Position numbers and translations under genes: made by a program. From assembly GCA_039621445.1 (NCBI GenBank), contig CP154956.1:13876166-13940165 (forward strand): DNA of 64,000 bases, given 5' to 3'. This DNA comes from Euglena gracilis (taxonomy: Eukaryota > Euglenida > Euglenophyceae > Euglenales). Within the stretch, counting starts at the first letter, position 1, and each line of letters opens with the position of its first letter. Below the pieces are notes generated by a model, which did no database searches, was not told where the DNA came from, and was given only the letters and a program-made list of their open reading frames with translations. Shown here piece after piece: positions 1 to 10,845 of the stretch.

Positions 1-1
1 T

Positions 2-2548
2 GGTACCCCCCCTCCTTCAGCGAATACACACGAGAATATTCTCGACATTCACTATCGTGATGTTCGCGCGGTATTAGCCGCATTTCTCAAACACAGACTC
101 TTTGTCAAAGGTGCCAAAATGCACTTATTTCGCGAAACGATAAAGTTTTGCGGTCACATTCTCAATAATGGCCAACGCCGAGCGGCGCCTAGCAAACTAG
201 AGGCCATTAAGAAATGGACACCTGAGGTCATCAAGACCATCACCCATTTGAAAGGATTTTTGGGATTAGCCCAATATTACGCGATTTACATGAAAGATTT
301 CGCGAAAATCGCGGTACCTCTATCGAGGCAACTCAAAAATCGCGCACCCGAAAATACCAAAGTCAAATGGGACGCAGATATGCGTGAAGCTCTAGAGAGC
401 ATTAAAAAGCTAATGCTTGAAAATGTCGTACTCGACATCGCGGATCCCTACAAGCCTTATGTGCTAGAAGTCGATAGCAGCGATTATGCTGTAGGCGGTG
501 TTCTAAGCCAGCATAACGCGGCTAACGAATTGCGCCCTGTAGCATTCTTCAGCAGAAAGCTACAAGGTGAAGATGGCAAAGGCCAAGTTAAATGGAGTAT
601 CCGTGAGAAGGAAACGTACGCAATCGTACTTATTTTACAAAAATTCCGTAGCTGGGTCGCCAGCTCCTTGGTGCAAATACTGGTGTTGACTGACCATGAG
701 AGTCTTCAACACTGGTATACCGAGGATCTGAACAAAGCCATGTCATCCGTAGGCCGAAGATGCCGATGGCATGAATTTTTGAGCCAGTTCAACCTAGTGG
801 TTGTATATACCCCTGGCCATACACAAAAAGTAGCAGACCCACTCAGTCGAGCACCCTGGCATTACCCCGGTAACCCGGATGAAGGTGATGCCACCTTTCA
901 TGGAAGCCAAGAGGCTGATGAATATGCACGTCGATATGACGCAGCCGACGATATGTTGGATTCTTTTCCCGTTTCATCGATTTTTCGTTCGTTGCCAGTC
1001 TCTCCTATACGGGGGAGAAGGCGGCGAGGCCGCACACCTGGTCCCCGTCGCATTACGCGATCTGAATCTCCTTCCCCCCTCTTCTTTCGCGAATGGGATT
1101 ATTTCCATGACCCTGTATATAGCACGATAGTGCACAGACTGCGCAATGGCGAGGTTGTACATAATTATTCCCTTTCCCCTTTACGGTTGGTTTACCGCGA
1201 TGATGCGGGATATAAATATTGTATACCCCGTGACTTGGTTGATGAAGTACTTTTGTGTTATCACAACCAAGGTCACCCTGGGGCCCCCAAACTTCTTTCT
1301 TTGGTGGGTCGCAGGTACTGTACAACCCTGAAAGAAAACGATTTGCATTCGCGCTGCTTGCAAATTTCGCAACGGTGCCAAATTTGTCAAGCGGTAAAAC
1401 CGCGCAGAGGTACCCCCCCTGGTACGCTTGATTTTTTCCCCGTACCCCCTGACATTTTTACGTCCCTCTGCATGGATTTTCTAGAGTTAGAACCTTGCAA
1501 AGGATCAGACGGCAAAATTTACGATTATGTTTTTGTTGTCGTCTGTCGTTTGAGTGGTTACATAGTAGCCATTCCATGCCAAAAGGCAGGGTTGACCGCG
1601 CAAATTTTAGCGCAAATATTTATGGAGAAGTGCATATGCCTCATGGGCTTACCGAATGAGATTGTCAGTGATCAAGATCATTTGATCTCCTCTCGATTCT
1701 TCACAACCCTATGTGGTTTCCTGGGAATCGAACAGCATTTTTCCATTATATATCGCCCGAAGGGCAATGGCCGCGCCGAGGCAGCAGTGAAAGCTGTTGT
1801 AAATATGCTCCGTCTTTCACTGGCTGATTCGCGCCAGGCCTGGGTCCAGGTTTTGCCATGGTCCCTCTTTTATATAAACACCCTACCGGGTTTAGTTTTA
1901 CCCCACTCCCCATACAAAATTGTTTTTGGGCGCGAACCCCCAGCAATTGGTGATATACCATCAGAGAGACCAGCTCGAAGTAGCGTAACCTGTGAGACAT
2001 GGTTCTCTGAGGTAGAGTCTCTCAGAACTACTGTTCAGAAACGCATTACAGATATTCATTCTCAAAAGAGAAATAAATTTTTACAAGAATTCAAATCACC
2101 TGGCTATAGTGCTGGTGATCGCGTATGGGTTCGGAATAGCCGAATCCGTATGCAAGCTTCCAAGCTTGACCCCCTCTGGCTCGGACCATGTGAAATCCTC
2201 GAACGCATTGGTAACAGTGGCCGCTATAGGGTGGCACTGCCCAACGGAATCGAGGATGTTCACATGGATGATTTCAAGCCATATCTTTCCCCGCCTAATG
2301 GCAAAGCACTACCGTGCCTTTATTTCAAGCCCCGTTCCAAGTTACCCGAAACGGATGATTTTGTGGTGGACAAAATTCTCGATCACAAAATTGATCGAGG
2401 AGTCCACTACTGGAAGGTCAGGTGGAAAGGCTATGGGCCAGAGGAGGACACCTGGGAGCCAGCCTCCAGTTTTGTCGGTTATGTCCAACAGGACTGGAAG
2501 CTGTGGAATAAAAGAAATAACATAGACATTTCTGTGAATAATTTCTGA
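2..2548 (+). CDS. pol: Ty3/gypsy chromovirus-type Pol, 5'-truncated by window edge
   Basis: The frame is open from base 2, so protease and most of the RT lie outside the window. In order it shows the RT C-terminal end ([32 protein letters not shown], ~nt 80-330), RNase H ([39 protein letters not shown], ~nt 455-860), the integrase HHCC finger (YHNQGHPG then RCQICQ, ~nt 1250-1395), the DD35E core ([23 protein letters not shown], ~nt 1470-1800), and a chromodomain at the C-terminus ([27 protein letters not shown], ~nt 2360-2500). Chromodomains in this family guide integration to marked chromatin. No frameshift or stop is seen in the visible part, so the copy may be young. An unrelated giant ORF follows within ~300 bp. 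Assignment to Ty3/chromovirus is firm; activity is inference. Confidence 0.93.
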   Translation, partial: GTPPPSANTHENILDIHYRDVRAVLAAFLKHRLFVKGAKMHLFRETIKFCGHILNNGQRRAAPSKLEAIKKWTPEVIKTITHLKGFLGLAQYYAIYMKDFAKIAVPLSRQLKNRAPENTKVKWDADMREALESIKKLMLENVVLDIADPYKPYVLEVDSSDYAVGGVLSQHNAANELRPVAFFSRKLQGEDGKGQVKWSIREKETYAIVLILQKFRSWVASSLVQILVLTDHESLQHWYTEDLNKAMSSVGRRCRWHEFLSQFNLVVVYTPGHTQKVADPLSRAPWHYPGNPDEGDATFHGSQEADEYARRYDAADDMLDSFPVSSIFRSLPVSPIRGRRRRGRTPGPRRITRSESPSPLFFREWDYFHDPVYSTIVHRLRNGEVVHNYSLSPLRLVYRDDAGYKYCIPRDLVDEVLLCYHNQGHPGAPKLLSLVGRRYCTTLKENDLHSRCLQISQRCQICQAVKPRRGTPPGTLDFFPVPPDIFTSLCMDFLELEPCKGSDGKIYDYVFVVVCRLSGYIVAIPCQKAGLTAQILAQIFMEKCICLMGLPNEIVSDQDHLISSRFFTTLCGFLGIEQHFSIIYRPKGNGRAEAAVKAVVNMLRLSLADSRQAWVQVLPWSLFYINTLPGLVLPHSPYKIVFGREPPAIGDIPSERPARSSVTCETWFSEVESLRTTVQKRITDIHSQKRNKFLQEFKSPGYSAGDRVWVRNSRIRMQASKLDPLWLGPCEILERIGNSGRYRVALPNGIEDVHMDDFKPYLSPPNGKALPCLYFKPRSKLPETDDFVVDKILDHKIDRGVHYWKVRWKGYGPEEDTWEPASSFVGYVQQDWKLWNKRNNIDISVNNF

Positions 2549-2603
2549 AATCGGCCTATAGGCCTTTTCCCCCTCTCTGTGTTTTCCTCCCAACCTCAAT
2601 TCA

Positions 2604-2625
2604 TTTCTCTCTTCTTTTTCTACAG
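2604..2625 (+). promoter_or_regulatory. Candidate 3' splice acceptor between pol and the downstream ORF
   Basis: A dense pyrimidine tract ending TCTTCTTTTTCTACAG lies 56-77 bases after the pol stop and just before the start of the downstream frame. It fits a eukaryotic acceptor well. If used, it would place the downstream ORF on a spliced subgenomic RNA, as retroviruses do for env. The donor would be near the 5' LTR, outside the window. The function is inference. Confidence 0.4.
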
Positions 2626-2819
2626 CTCATCAAAGCTACTTTTTGCTTTTTGGTCCCCGGACCGATGCAAGATCCAGGGCGCGGACCCGGTCCGCCCCCT
2701 ATACAGTATGCCATCCCTCCTTCCCCCCTCACGCCTATGCGGCGGCACCCCCAGCCCAAGGGGCGCCCGCATATGCGGTATATCAACCCCCTCCTGCCGC
2801 TTATGCGGCCCAGGCACAA

Positions 2820-5800
2820 ATGCCACCCCCACCTCAAATGATTCAGGCACAAATGCCATACCCCTCTCAGGCACAAATGCCGCCCCCCTCTCAGGCACAA
2901 ATGCCGCCCCCATCTCAGGCACAAATGCCGCCCCCATCTCAGGCGCAACCGCCACCTGTCGCTTATGCGGCTTCTGTGCCCATGGGAGCTGCATATGCGG
3001 CACAGCCTCAACAGGCATATCAAGTTCCAATGGAACAGTCACAACCCCAGCAGGTACACCAAGTTCCAATGGAACAACAACAGTATGCGAGGCAGGGACA
3101 GGCACCTCCAATGGAGCAGGCGCATTACGCCATGCCTGGCCCCTCACCTCCCATCCTGTATACCCCACAGTATGTTACATCTCAGCAACCCCAATCCCAA
3201 TCTCAACCCCAATCTCAACCCGTACAGGGTACCCCACATCAAGTACACGCCGTACAGGCGATGCCCCAACCTGCTGCTTATCCCGTCCGGGAACTCGCTG
3301 CCCAAACTGCAGCTAGCAGCAGTAGTATATCCGCTTACGCGATCCCTGTGGCACATGAGACGCCACAGGCAGCACCAACGGTGCCATACCCCGCCTTCAC
3401 CGCAGAATTGGTGAATCTCGCAGAGAAGACTCTGCGAACGGCCTTGCGGGCCAGCAACCTAGAGAGAGTAGACCCATCTCTACAGGTGCTGTGGGATACC
3501 CACTGTCGTCAAATTCTGGGCCTGGCCAATAGGCCCATTGCACAATGGTGCGCATGCGGCCAGACTTTGATGACAGGAAAAGTGTACTTCATGCCCGGGG
3601 AATACCCCCCTGAGGTCAGCATGCGTACACTGGGTATTACAGTACCGCCTATCCCGCGGATACGTCATCACGCAGGTGCATTCACCGAATATATGCGTGA
3701 ACAGAGTCCCTCGATAGAGGAAAGCGAGATGGGAGATTACCCAGCACAAACAGTGCAACCATCGCGAAGTTTTCGCGATACCCAATCCCCGCCTCGTATG
3801 CCAAGACCACCACCACCCGAATATCGGGAACCACCAGCGCAATATGCGCCTGAGCCAATGACACAACTGTCAACGGCACTTCCACCATTCCCTTATCCAG
3901 CACACCTGGCAGCTGGAAGTCAGTTGCCCGTACAGCGGGAAACACCGGTGGCTCAGGAGCCCATCTCCTGGGCTGAGGACGTGGAGCGAGCTGAGGCCGA
4001 AGGCCGAATGGCCGTAGAAGAGGAAGTGCCAACAGCACCTGAACCTCTCCCAGCTCCTCACTTCACATCACCTCAGCAGGCCATCCAGTACTACCAGTCT
4101 CTGGAACACCTCCAGGGCCCACGGTCTGCAGAACGCAGATATGCGCAGCCGTATCGGCCAGCAGACCTGGGAAAACGGGGTAGACCAGAATCTTCATCCC
4201 CAATAGGGAGACCAAAGCCCCCAGCCCCTGCCCCGACCCCAGCCAGACAGGCTACCCCTTCACAGCAACGGCGGGCATCGGGTGGCCAACAGGCCGCACC
4301 CCCTCCTGTGCCCGTACCGTATACCGCTGCGGCTAGACCAGCGCCAACGGCGCAACATCCCAGACCGGTTCCAGCAAAAGCAGCAGCACCAGCAGCCACA
4401 ACAGCGCCAACGGCGCCACAGCCTGCAGCAGCGCCAACAGCGCCACAACCTGCAGCAGCGCTAACAGCGCCACAGCCTATGACAGCGCCGATGGCGTTAC
4501 CTCCTCAGGAAACACCGGTACCTCCAGGCCAACAGGCCACAACCGAGGTACTGCCTGTTCCCGAACCCACGCAGCAACAGCTCGAACAGGCCGAACTGGC
4601 CCAAAGAGCCCATAGGGCAGAAATCGAGCACGAAGCTGCAGAGCGTGCACGCGTAAACAAAATTTTCGAGGATACCCTCGAACGTGTACGCAACCCCACA
4701 TATATCGATCCGCCTAGAGGCGAACCCCTCCCCATCAACAATCCACCATTTTTGGCGGATATGCAGGATCAACCTGCAGCCTACCCAGCAGCCAAAATGG
4801 CTTATGCCCCGCAGGAATTGCTTGGACGTGCGAGCGATGTAAATCCTGCCTTTATCGGCCCTCGTTTTGCGGCCAATCTCAATCCTCATGCTTGGAAACA
4901 AGCAAGAGAGGAGATTGCCCGAAGCGAAGCCCGATCGGGCAAGGGTAAAGCCAAAAGTGCTCCCAAACGAGCACCGACAGCAGGCCAAAAAGGCCAAGGC
5001 AAAGGCCAGAAAGGCCAATACCGGAACGTCTATGAGGACGACATGGAAGCTCTATTCGAGCATATCAAAAGCAACCGTGAACTCGCATTCGAGGCCATGC
5101 GAAAGTTCCAAAACGAACTTTCTCTCCCAATCCTGGTCGCATCTCCCGTTGTGACCGTGACCCGACAGCTCTATTTGGAGCGTAACCGGGATTTCCACCA
5201 TGATGGAACTCTGTATGCCTATGAGGGCAACCTAATCCTTGGTCCGATACTGGACGCTCTGCCGGGATTCTGGCACGTTTGGTTCTGGGCGGGATACCCC
5301 ACCCAAAATTTCGGCAGATTCCTGAACTCCTGTGGCTACCCTTACCTGGATTGCGGTCGAGAAGACCGATACAACACAGGTAAAGATCTGCTACGGCAGT
5401 TATTCGACTGCATTCGCAGTGTAGGCCCAAAAGGCCTGGAGTGGGAAATCTACCCACTGCCTGACAATATTGCCAAATTGGCAGAGAACATGTTCTGCAG
5501 CAATCTGCAAGTCTTCTACCACTGGCAATATGCCTATCATTTTGAAGTGGTCGATATTGACCTCCGCTTCCCCCAGACGTATATCGTCAGATGCACCCAC
5601 TGTCACGAAAAGTTTGCAGTGGACTTCTGGGGATTCGGAGTACGCAGTACTCAACCACAGGCCGAAGGCCAGGACGAGGAAGGCCAACAGGCCAATATCC
5701 CGTACGCAGCGCCAAAGCGCATCATGCTTCTGCACCTTTGCAAAAATCCAAAGGATGTGCACCAAAGCTCGAATGGGCGACGCAACCATCGACAACTCCT

Positions 5801-8549
5801 GCTGTATTTGCAGCAGTTCTGGTTCAGGGCATGGACCTGCCAGATTATGGAGATATATTATTATCTCAATCCCGATAGGGAAATTCCTCCGGACTATGTC
5901 CCCATCAGGCCTAGATTCGAGAAGGAAAGCATAGACGATTATATCAAACGCCGATTCGGCGATACGCTCGATAGAGCGTTGTTCCAGCCGTTTTTCCAAG
6001 GCGGCAGACGAAACGAGCTGGGCATGGCCCTACCCCTCCTGCGCTTCAACCACAGAATGGTCGAAGACGAAAGGAAACCATGGGATCTTTTCCGATTACG
6101 GAAAAGACAGGTGCCACAGGCACCTGTCCCAAAGCCGCAACCGGCTTCGGAAGTTCCGCCAGCGGAACCTTCAACACAGCCGCAACCGGCATCAGTACCC
6201 ACAACGCAGCCGCAACCGGCAACGCCTGTTCCCCAGGGTTTTCCTGGTGAGACACCGCCACCCGTCTTCGGGCGAAGTCGGCGTTACCTAGGTTCCAGCC
6301 TATCGGCTACTGCAGAACCATTTATCCCTATGGGATTTCAGGAGAGTCAATCTTCTGTCGCTACCTCTTCACCCCAGTCCGCTATTGCGGCACCCTCCAC
6401 CAGCGCGATTGCGCAACCAACAGCTGTGCCTACCGCTACAGCGGAACAGCCAGCAGCCCCTGCCGCCTCACCAGAAACGGTGGAAGACAGTGAGGAGAGT
6501 GATGGTGAGAGCGGTGAAGACCGCATGGAAGGCCTGGAAGACATACGTGCTGATGAACCTCAGCAATCAGTCCTTCCATCAGTCCCAATAGGGTCCAGGA
6601 CACCTCTTCCACCTGAAGGAGATGTCAGCTCAGAGTCTGAATCTCCGGCATCCGAGGCCGAACGGCCACCGGTACCTCCGGTACCACCCCTAGCCTTACC
6701 AGTAGTGCCAACGGCACAAACCACGACAGAACCTGTCGCATCACCGACAATACCTACGGGTGTTTTAGGTGGTGTGTTACAGGGGCTGACCGCGGCGATG
6801 TCCGCAGTATCAGCAGTACTGACCCCTCGAGGCTCACCAGCCACATCCCCTCCCGAAACCCAAAGGGTTACTACGGCAGATAGCAGCTCAACAACCGTAC
6901 AGCCTACGGCTACAACTCCAATGGAGTTGGATATCCCAGCTGCTAAACCAGCTGCACCAACACCGCCAACAGCGGAAATGCAACCACCGCCTGCCAAACC
7001 GGCAGCATCGGCATCTCCTGCCAAACCGGCAGCACCGGCACCGCCAACGGCGGAACGACCACTGCCTCCGGCAGACCCAAGAGAAGCCCGCCGATATGGC
7101 AAACATAAAAAGCCTAAGGCTAAACCCACAGCCGAAGGCTGCAAGCCCGGTGAAAGCCGCCGGGATGATGAGCCACCACCGTCTGGTGGAGATGGCTCTG
7201 GCACAGGCCATAGGCCTACGATACCCATGGCCAGCTATGTGGCTGCAACCTCTGAAGGCGCTAGGCGCAAACCCACAATCAGACTGATTCGGTCAAATGT
7301 CCCTCACGAGGCCGATGAGCCATTTTGGACTGAGGACGTACTGTCCAGAGTGGACCCCCTCAACACCCGCCAGGCTAGGATCAATATGATCCGCAATAGC
7401 AGTGACCCCTGGCTGAACAAGTGGATTAAGCCCTTGTTCTACCGGGATCAACCCGGAATTTTCACAACCAGCCACACTTGGCGTTTTTGGAATGCGAAAT
7501 CTCCAAGGGTATTAGCCCAATATTTTGGAGGAAATTTCGTACTGGATTTCCAGGATAACGATCCACTATTGTGGTTATGTACAGCATGCCATAGGCTACG
7601 AAACGACATGCCCGCAGTGCATATCTGCACACGCAACCCGGATAGCATAAGCTTCCACCATGATGCATATGTGCGCAATTGCGCAGCACTGGTTTGTGGC
7701 GATTGCCTACTGACATGGTCCAATATGGACAATTTCCGCTGGACGGAAAACGATTATGACAAGGACATACCTGTCCGTTGCATCAATTGCCTACAGGCAG
7801 ATTTTTGGCTACCTGCCACTGGTGGTATGACTAGAATCATACCAGAAAATGAAGACCATCTGGTCAAATTCAAGCAGGACTATAAGTCCCAAATCAATTT
7901 CTACTCGTTCAAGAAGTTTAAGGCTGTACACAGCTACCGCACAGGCGGAATCGCCAAAGATTTTCATCTTGACAGCGCAGCTGTCCGACTCGCAGTCGAG
8001 TCAGCAGGCAAGGCCAAAGTGCCATATATTTTTCAAGACTCCGATTGGGACAGGGTGATATACCCACTTTTTACGGCACAAAGCCTGCCGAACCGACCAA
8101 GTTATACCTTTTTGTTGCCTGAATACCCCCCTGAGGCCTACAAAATGGAATTTACCGATTGGGTAAGAGAAGTTTTAAGGCCCTTCACCATCCGAGCGCG
8201 AGTCGCAGGTTGGCACACCAAGGCAGATACTGCCGTTTATCCAGGGATACCCCCACAGGTTCAATGCAACCACCCCCGCCTGAATTTTTGGATCTGGCCG
8301 GCAATGTTGCCACTTTGCTTTTGGGATAACCTCCAGAACTTTCTCCATCGAGAAGCCAATAGGCTCGGAGTACGATTACCCGATGGGTATACACAAAAAT
8401 GGGAATATCCCGACTTTGATGTAGATGAGCCTGAAAGGCAGCTTGTAAATTTCGAACCTCCGATACTGGAGATAGTGGAAACTCCGGAAGGAGACTACGT
8501 ACGGGAGATCAGACCACCGACTCCCAGGAAATGGCCATCTGTGCCATAG
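2820..8549 (+). CDS. Giant unrecognised ORF downstream of Ty3 pol
   Basis: The frame is open from before 2643. The first in-frame ATG is at 2820, giving about 1,909 residues. The first third is Pro/Gln/Ala-rich and begins with tandem QAQMPPPS units. Two folded-looking blocks follow. Block one (~nt 5035-6090) has aromatic-rich sequence and YIVRCTHCHEKF. Block two (~nt 7290-8545) has CTACHRL, HICTRN, LVCGDCLLTW and VRCINCLQ, a Cys/His spacing like a zinc-binding treble-clef or RING-type fold. A second Pro/Ala/Thr-rich linker separates the blocks. I recognise no Gag, Env, helicase or transposase signature, and no clear membrane segment. Its frame differs from pol, and it shares with pol a high density of short palindromes, which suggests it belongs to the same element. 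It could be an element accessory protein or a captured host gene. Length and absence of stops argue that it is translated. Confidence 0.72.
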   Translation: MPPPPQMIQAQMPYPSQAQMPPPSQAQMPPPSQAQMPPPSQAQPPPVAYAASVPMGAAYAAQPQQAYQVPMEQSQPQQVHQVPMEQQQYARQGQAPPMEQAHYAMPGPSPPILYTPQYVTSQQPQSQSQPQSQPVQGTPHQVHAVQAMPQPAAYPVRELAAQTAASSSSISAYAIPVAHETPQAAPTVPYPAFTAELVNLAEKTLRTALRASNLERVDPSLQVLWDTHCRQILGLANRPIAQWCACGQTLMTGKVYFMPGEYPPEVSMRTLGITVPPIPRIRHHAGAFTEYMREQSPSIEESEMGDYPAQTVQPSRSFRDTQSPPRMPRPPPPEYREPPAQYAPEPMTQLSTALPPFPYPAHLAAGSQLPVQRETPVAQEPISWAEDVERAEAEGRMAVEEEVPTAPEPLPAPHFTSPQQAIQYYQSLEHLQGPRSAERRYAQPYRPADLGKRGRPESSSPIGRPKPPAPAPTPARQATPSQQRRASGGQQAAPPPVPVPYTAAARPAPTAQHPRPVPAKAAAPAATTAPTAPQPAAAPTAPQPAAALTAPQPMTAPMALPPQETPVPPGQQATTEVLPVPEPTQQQLEQAELAQRAHRAEIEHEAAERARVNKIFEDTLERVRNPTYIDPPRGEPLPINNPPFLADMQDQPAAYPAAKMAYAPQELLGRASDVNPAFIGPRFAANLNPHAWKQAREEIARSEARSGKGKAKSAPKRAPTAGQKGQGKGQKGQYRNVYEDDMEALFEHIKSNRELAFEAMRKFQNELSLPILVASPVVTVTRQLYLERNRDFHHDGTLYAYEGNLILGPILDALPGFWHVWFWAGYPTQNFGRFLNSCGYPYLDCGREDRYNTGKDLLRQLFDCIRSVGPKGLEWEIYPLPDNIAKLAENMFCSNLQVFYHWQYAYHFEVVDIDLRFPQTYIVRCTHCHEKFAVDFWGFGVRSTQPQAEGQDEEGQQANIPYAAPKRIMLLHLCKNPKDVHQSSNGRRNHRQLLLYLQQFWFRAWTCQIMEIYYYLNPDREIPPDYVPIRPRFEKESIDDYIKRRFGDTLDRALFQPFFQGGRRNELGMALPLLRFNHRMVEDERKPWDLFRLRKRQVPQAPVPKPQPASEVPPAEPSTQPQPASVPTTQPQPATPVPQGFPGETPPPVFGRSRRYLGSSLSATAEPFIPMGFQESQSSVATSSPQSAIAAPSTSAIAQPTAVPTATAEQPAAPAASPETVEDSEESDGESGEDRMEGLEDIRADEPQQSVLPSVPIGSRTPLPPEGDVSSESESPASEAERPPVPPVPPLALPVVPTAQTTTEPVASPTIPTGVLGGVLQGLTAAMSAVSAVLTPRGSPATSPPETQRVTTADSSSTTVQPTATTPMELDIPAAKPAAPTPPTAEMQPPPAKPAASASPAKPAAPAPPTAERPLPPADPREARRYGKHKKPKAKPTAEGCKPGESRRDDEPPPSGGDGSGTGHRPTIPMASYVAATSEGARRKPTIRLIRSNVPHEADEPFWTEDVLSRVDPLNTRQARINMIRNSSDPWLNKWIKPLFYRDQPGIFTTSHTWRFWNAKSPRVLAQYFGGNFVLDFQDNDPLLWLCTACHRLRNDMPAVHICTRNPDSISFHHDAYVRNCAALVCGDCLLTWSNMDNFRWTENDYDKDIPVRCINCLQADFWLPATGGMTRIIPENEDHLVKFKQDYKSQINFYSFKKFKAVHSYRTGGIAKDFHLDSAAVRLAVESAGKAKVPYIFQDSDWDRVIYPLFTAQSLPNRPSYTFLLPEYPPEAYKMEFTDWVREVLRPFTIRARVAGWHTKADTAVYPGIPPQVQCNHPRLNFWIWPAMLPLCFWDNLQNFLHREANRLGVRLPDGYTQKWEYPDFDVDEPERQLVNFEPPILEIVETPEGDYVREIRPPTPRKWPSVP

Positions 8550-9390
8550 ATACCCCAGGCTTACAGGCCACAGGTCCATGGACCCTTTTCTGACCTTTCC
8601 ACCAACATCTCAGGCCTATAGGCCCTGTATTCGGTATCTATACCAGGCACATCTGCCAATATGTATTTTTACTTTACATATTATCCCCTCTCTTTTGGGC
8701 TACTGCCCGTCTATCGAGGTATATGCCTCTGGGGATACCCCATCGACAACACCGTGTCCGAGCAGCGCTGTGAAGCCTTCTCCTAGCGGTATATGCCGCC
8801 AGTAAGAAGACACACAGCGTACAGCGCGCACACCGTAATAATAGCCCCCAACTTGTTACTTTTCGGCTATAAGGCCACATAAGACTGCCAGACAGCAAAA
8901 CTTCTCCTAAGGTCTTTTGACCAGCCCCCCACTTCTCTCTCCTTTACCCCGGGGCAAAATCTCGCTGTCGCCGGCAGTTGGTTTTGTAAATAGGTCTTTC
9001 TCCCTGGTCAGATATGACTGGCCAGGTGCCCCCCCCCTTCCACACCCCACCCTTCAATCTTTTCCGATTATAGAATGAGACCTCCCTGCGTGTCATAGGC
9101 ACACCCCAAACTGGGTGGATGGGACTTTCTGGAATGGAAACCTTCCAGCCCCATTTCCCAATGGGCTCTTCCACTTCCACCCCTTTGCCGCAATAAGTAG
9201 GCACCGCATAAGCGGTTAACCACTTTTGCGCGTTTTTGCGTTATTTCGCAATTTCCTTCCCACACCCCTGGTGACAGGAGAACCAAAAGCCGCAAACGGC
9301 CCTGTGACAGGTCCCCGTCCCCAGGACTGTGTCCGGCATTCCGACTGGCCTGGTCCAGTAGGGAAATCGGGCATAGGCCTGGGAGGGGGA
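8550..9390 (+). other. Non-coding 3' region of the Ty3 element
   Basis: No convincing ORF is present. The stretch keeps the palindrome-rich texture of the upstream ORFs (for example AGGCCTATAGGCC at ~8611) and ends in a purine run GGGAGGGGGA at 9381-9390 that could serve as a polypurine tract. It is therefore read as element 3' sequence, not host DNA. Confidence 0.45.
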
Positions 9391-9726
9391 TGTGTACCAG
9401 GCAGCCGTAAGGCCATGGTACTGTGTATGTAGGTATAAGCCTACGGCCAGATATAGCTCTGAGCCCCATACACAGTACTATGCTAGGTGGTATTCCTACA
9501 GATGGCCAACGGCCTGAATTAGGAATACCAAAGCCTAATTCTGGTTCTCCTCTCCACAGGTGGTATTCTTTGCTTTTCATTTTGACTTTGCAAGACTTGA
9601 TCACCAAGTCTCATTTTTCACATTTGAAGTCCTGAAAGGACATTTGTCACTTTGTTTGGTCCGTAGCCCATAGGGCTCCTCCCCTGTCTTGTGCTCTGCC
9701 TCTTAATCGGGGAAAAGGGCAATACA
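9391..9726 (+). repeat. Candidate 3' LTR of the Ty3 element
   Basis: It starts TGTGTACC directly after a purine tract and ends AATACA, so it has the TG...CA form. It contains a TATAAG-like box at ~9430 and palindromes such as TGGCCAACGGCC. The matching 5' LTR is outside the window, so identity cannot be tested here. The 3' boundary is the weaker one: AT-rich DNA and the truncated YR element follow. Confidence 0.28.
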
Positions 9727-9764
9727 ACTTTTATATTTTATTTTATATTTTTTTCTTGTTACTC

Positions 9765-10830
9765 CTACCTATATCTTTTCCTGCGCACCAAAGGGCGAAA
9801 GCGTAAAGGTAGGACGTACACTGTTTTACCGAGCCAGGTTGGAGACTGCTGGGGGCATAGCGTACTTTTCGGAGAAACCAGCAGTTCGTTGTGACGTAGG
9901 AAGGCGACGAGGCTGTCGGTGGAGTGGGCGCACTCATCCTGGTGAAGGGCGAGAAGGAGGATGTCATCATAATGGTGGAACAGGAGAACGCCATGGCCGA
10001 ACTTGAGGAGGAGGCCCTCTTGTAAGAGGAATTGGTCCAGGAGGAGCCCCAAGGTAGCCTGGGCCAGAGCCGGGGAAAGATTCCAGCCGAAAGGCAGACT
10101 GTCCCACGTCAAGCCTGCGACCCGGAAGCAGTCGGATGCAGAGGGGGGCAGACGGAGGGACCAGAAGAAGTTGGTGAGGTCCACGACTGTTCCCCAACGG
10201 AAGGGTTGTCGGGAGAAAACGGTGGCAACCTCAGGGAGTGAGGGTAGAGAGAAATGTGGGAGTGGGGAGGGGCTCAGTGTGTTGACTCACCGCAGGTCAG
10301 CGATGAAGGCTGCCTTCTCGTTGGATTTGGGGCGTAAGAAGCAAGAGGCGTTGGGAGGCAGGTGCGTACAATCCAAGAGGAAGCCGTCAGCTCGTAGGCG
10401 CTGCAGCATGGCTGAGGCAAAGCGATCAGGGGGGTGTGGCAAGAATGGTTCGATAGCACCAGCAGCCTTTATACTAGCGGGCAAAGAGGCGGGCACAATG
10501 GCGGACCAAACGCTAGTGGGGATGCGGAAGGAACCACGGGACCCGAGCCCCTTGGAAGCCATCGGCATGTTCAGGGAGGCACGGGTGGTACGGGCGGTTG
10601 GGGCTGAGGGGTGGTAATCAAAGTCAAGAATGTCAAGAAGCTGAATAGTAGGCAGAAGGCTCACAGTACGGAGGGCACGCTGCCAAACGGCGAGGTCGCT
10701 CAGTTGGACGGCCCGCTGCCAGGCTGCGGCTAGGAGTAAGCGTAGGCCGTGGAAGAGGCGGCTTCTAGTGGTGGGTCGCGGAAGGCGTTTCCGAGAGATC
10801 GTCCAGGCGAGGTTCCAGATGACCGAACGC
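9765..10830 (-). pseudogene. Reverse transcriptase of the VIPER-like element, in-frame TGA and 3'-truncated
   Basis: The frame reads CFLRPKSNEKAAFIADLR, then a TGA at 10287-10289, then continues in the same frame into VDLTNFFWSLRLPP, LPFGWNLSPALAQ and the catalytic HHYDDILL, followed by LLVSPKSTLCP and WLGKTV. These are RT motifs 1 to 6 of the YR-retroelement/VIPER type. The YDD centre is intact. The TGA falls where related RTs have a variable residue after DLR, so one base change (for example TGG to TGA) explains it. RNase H is absent because the element is cut off near 9,765-9,820. The upstream part of the frame overlaps the end of the recombinase frame and probably encodes the RT N-terminal region. 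No ATG is obvious, so translation may rely on frameshifting or reinitiation. Confidence 0.75.
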
Positions 10831-10845
10831 ACGCGGGACCATCCA

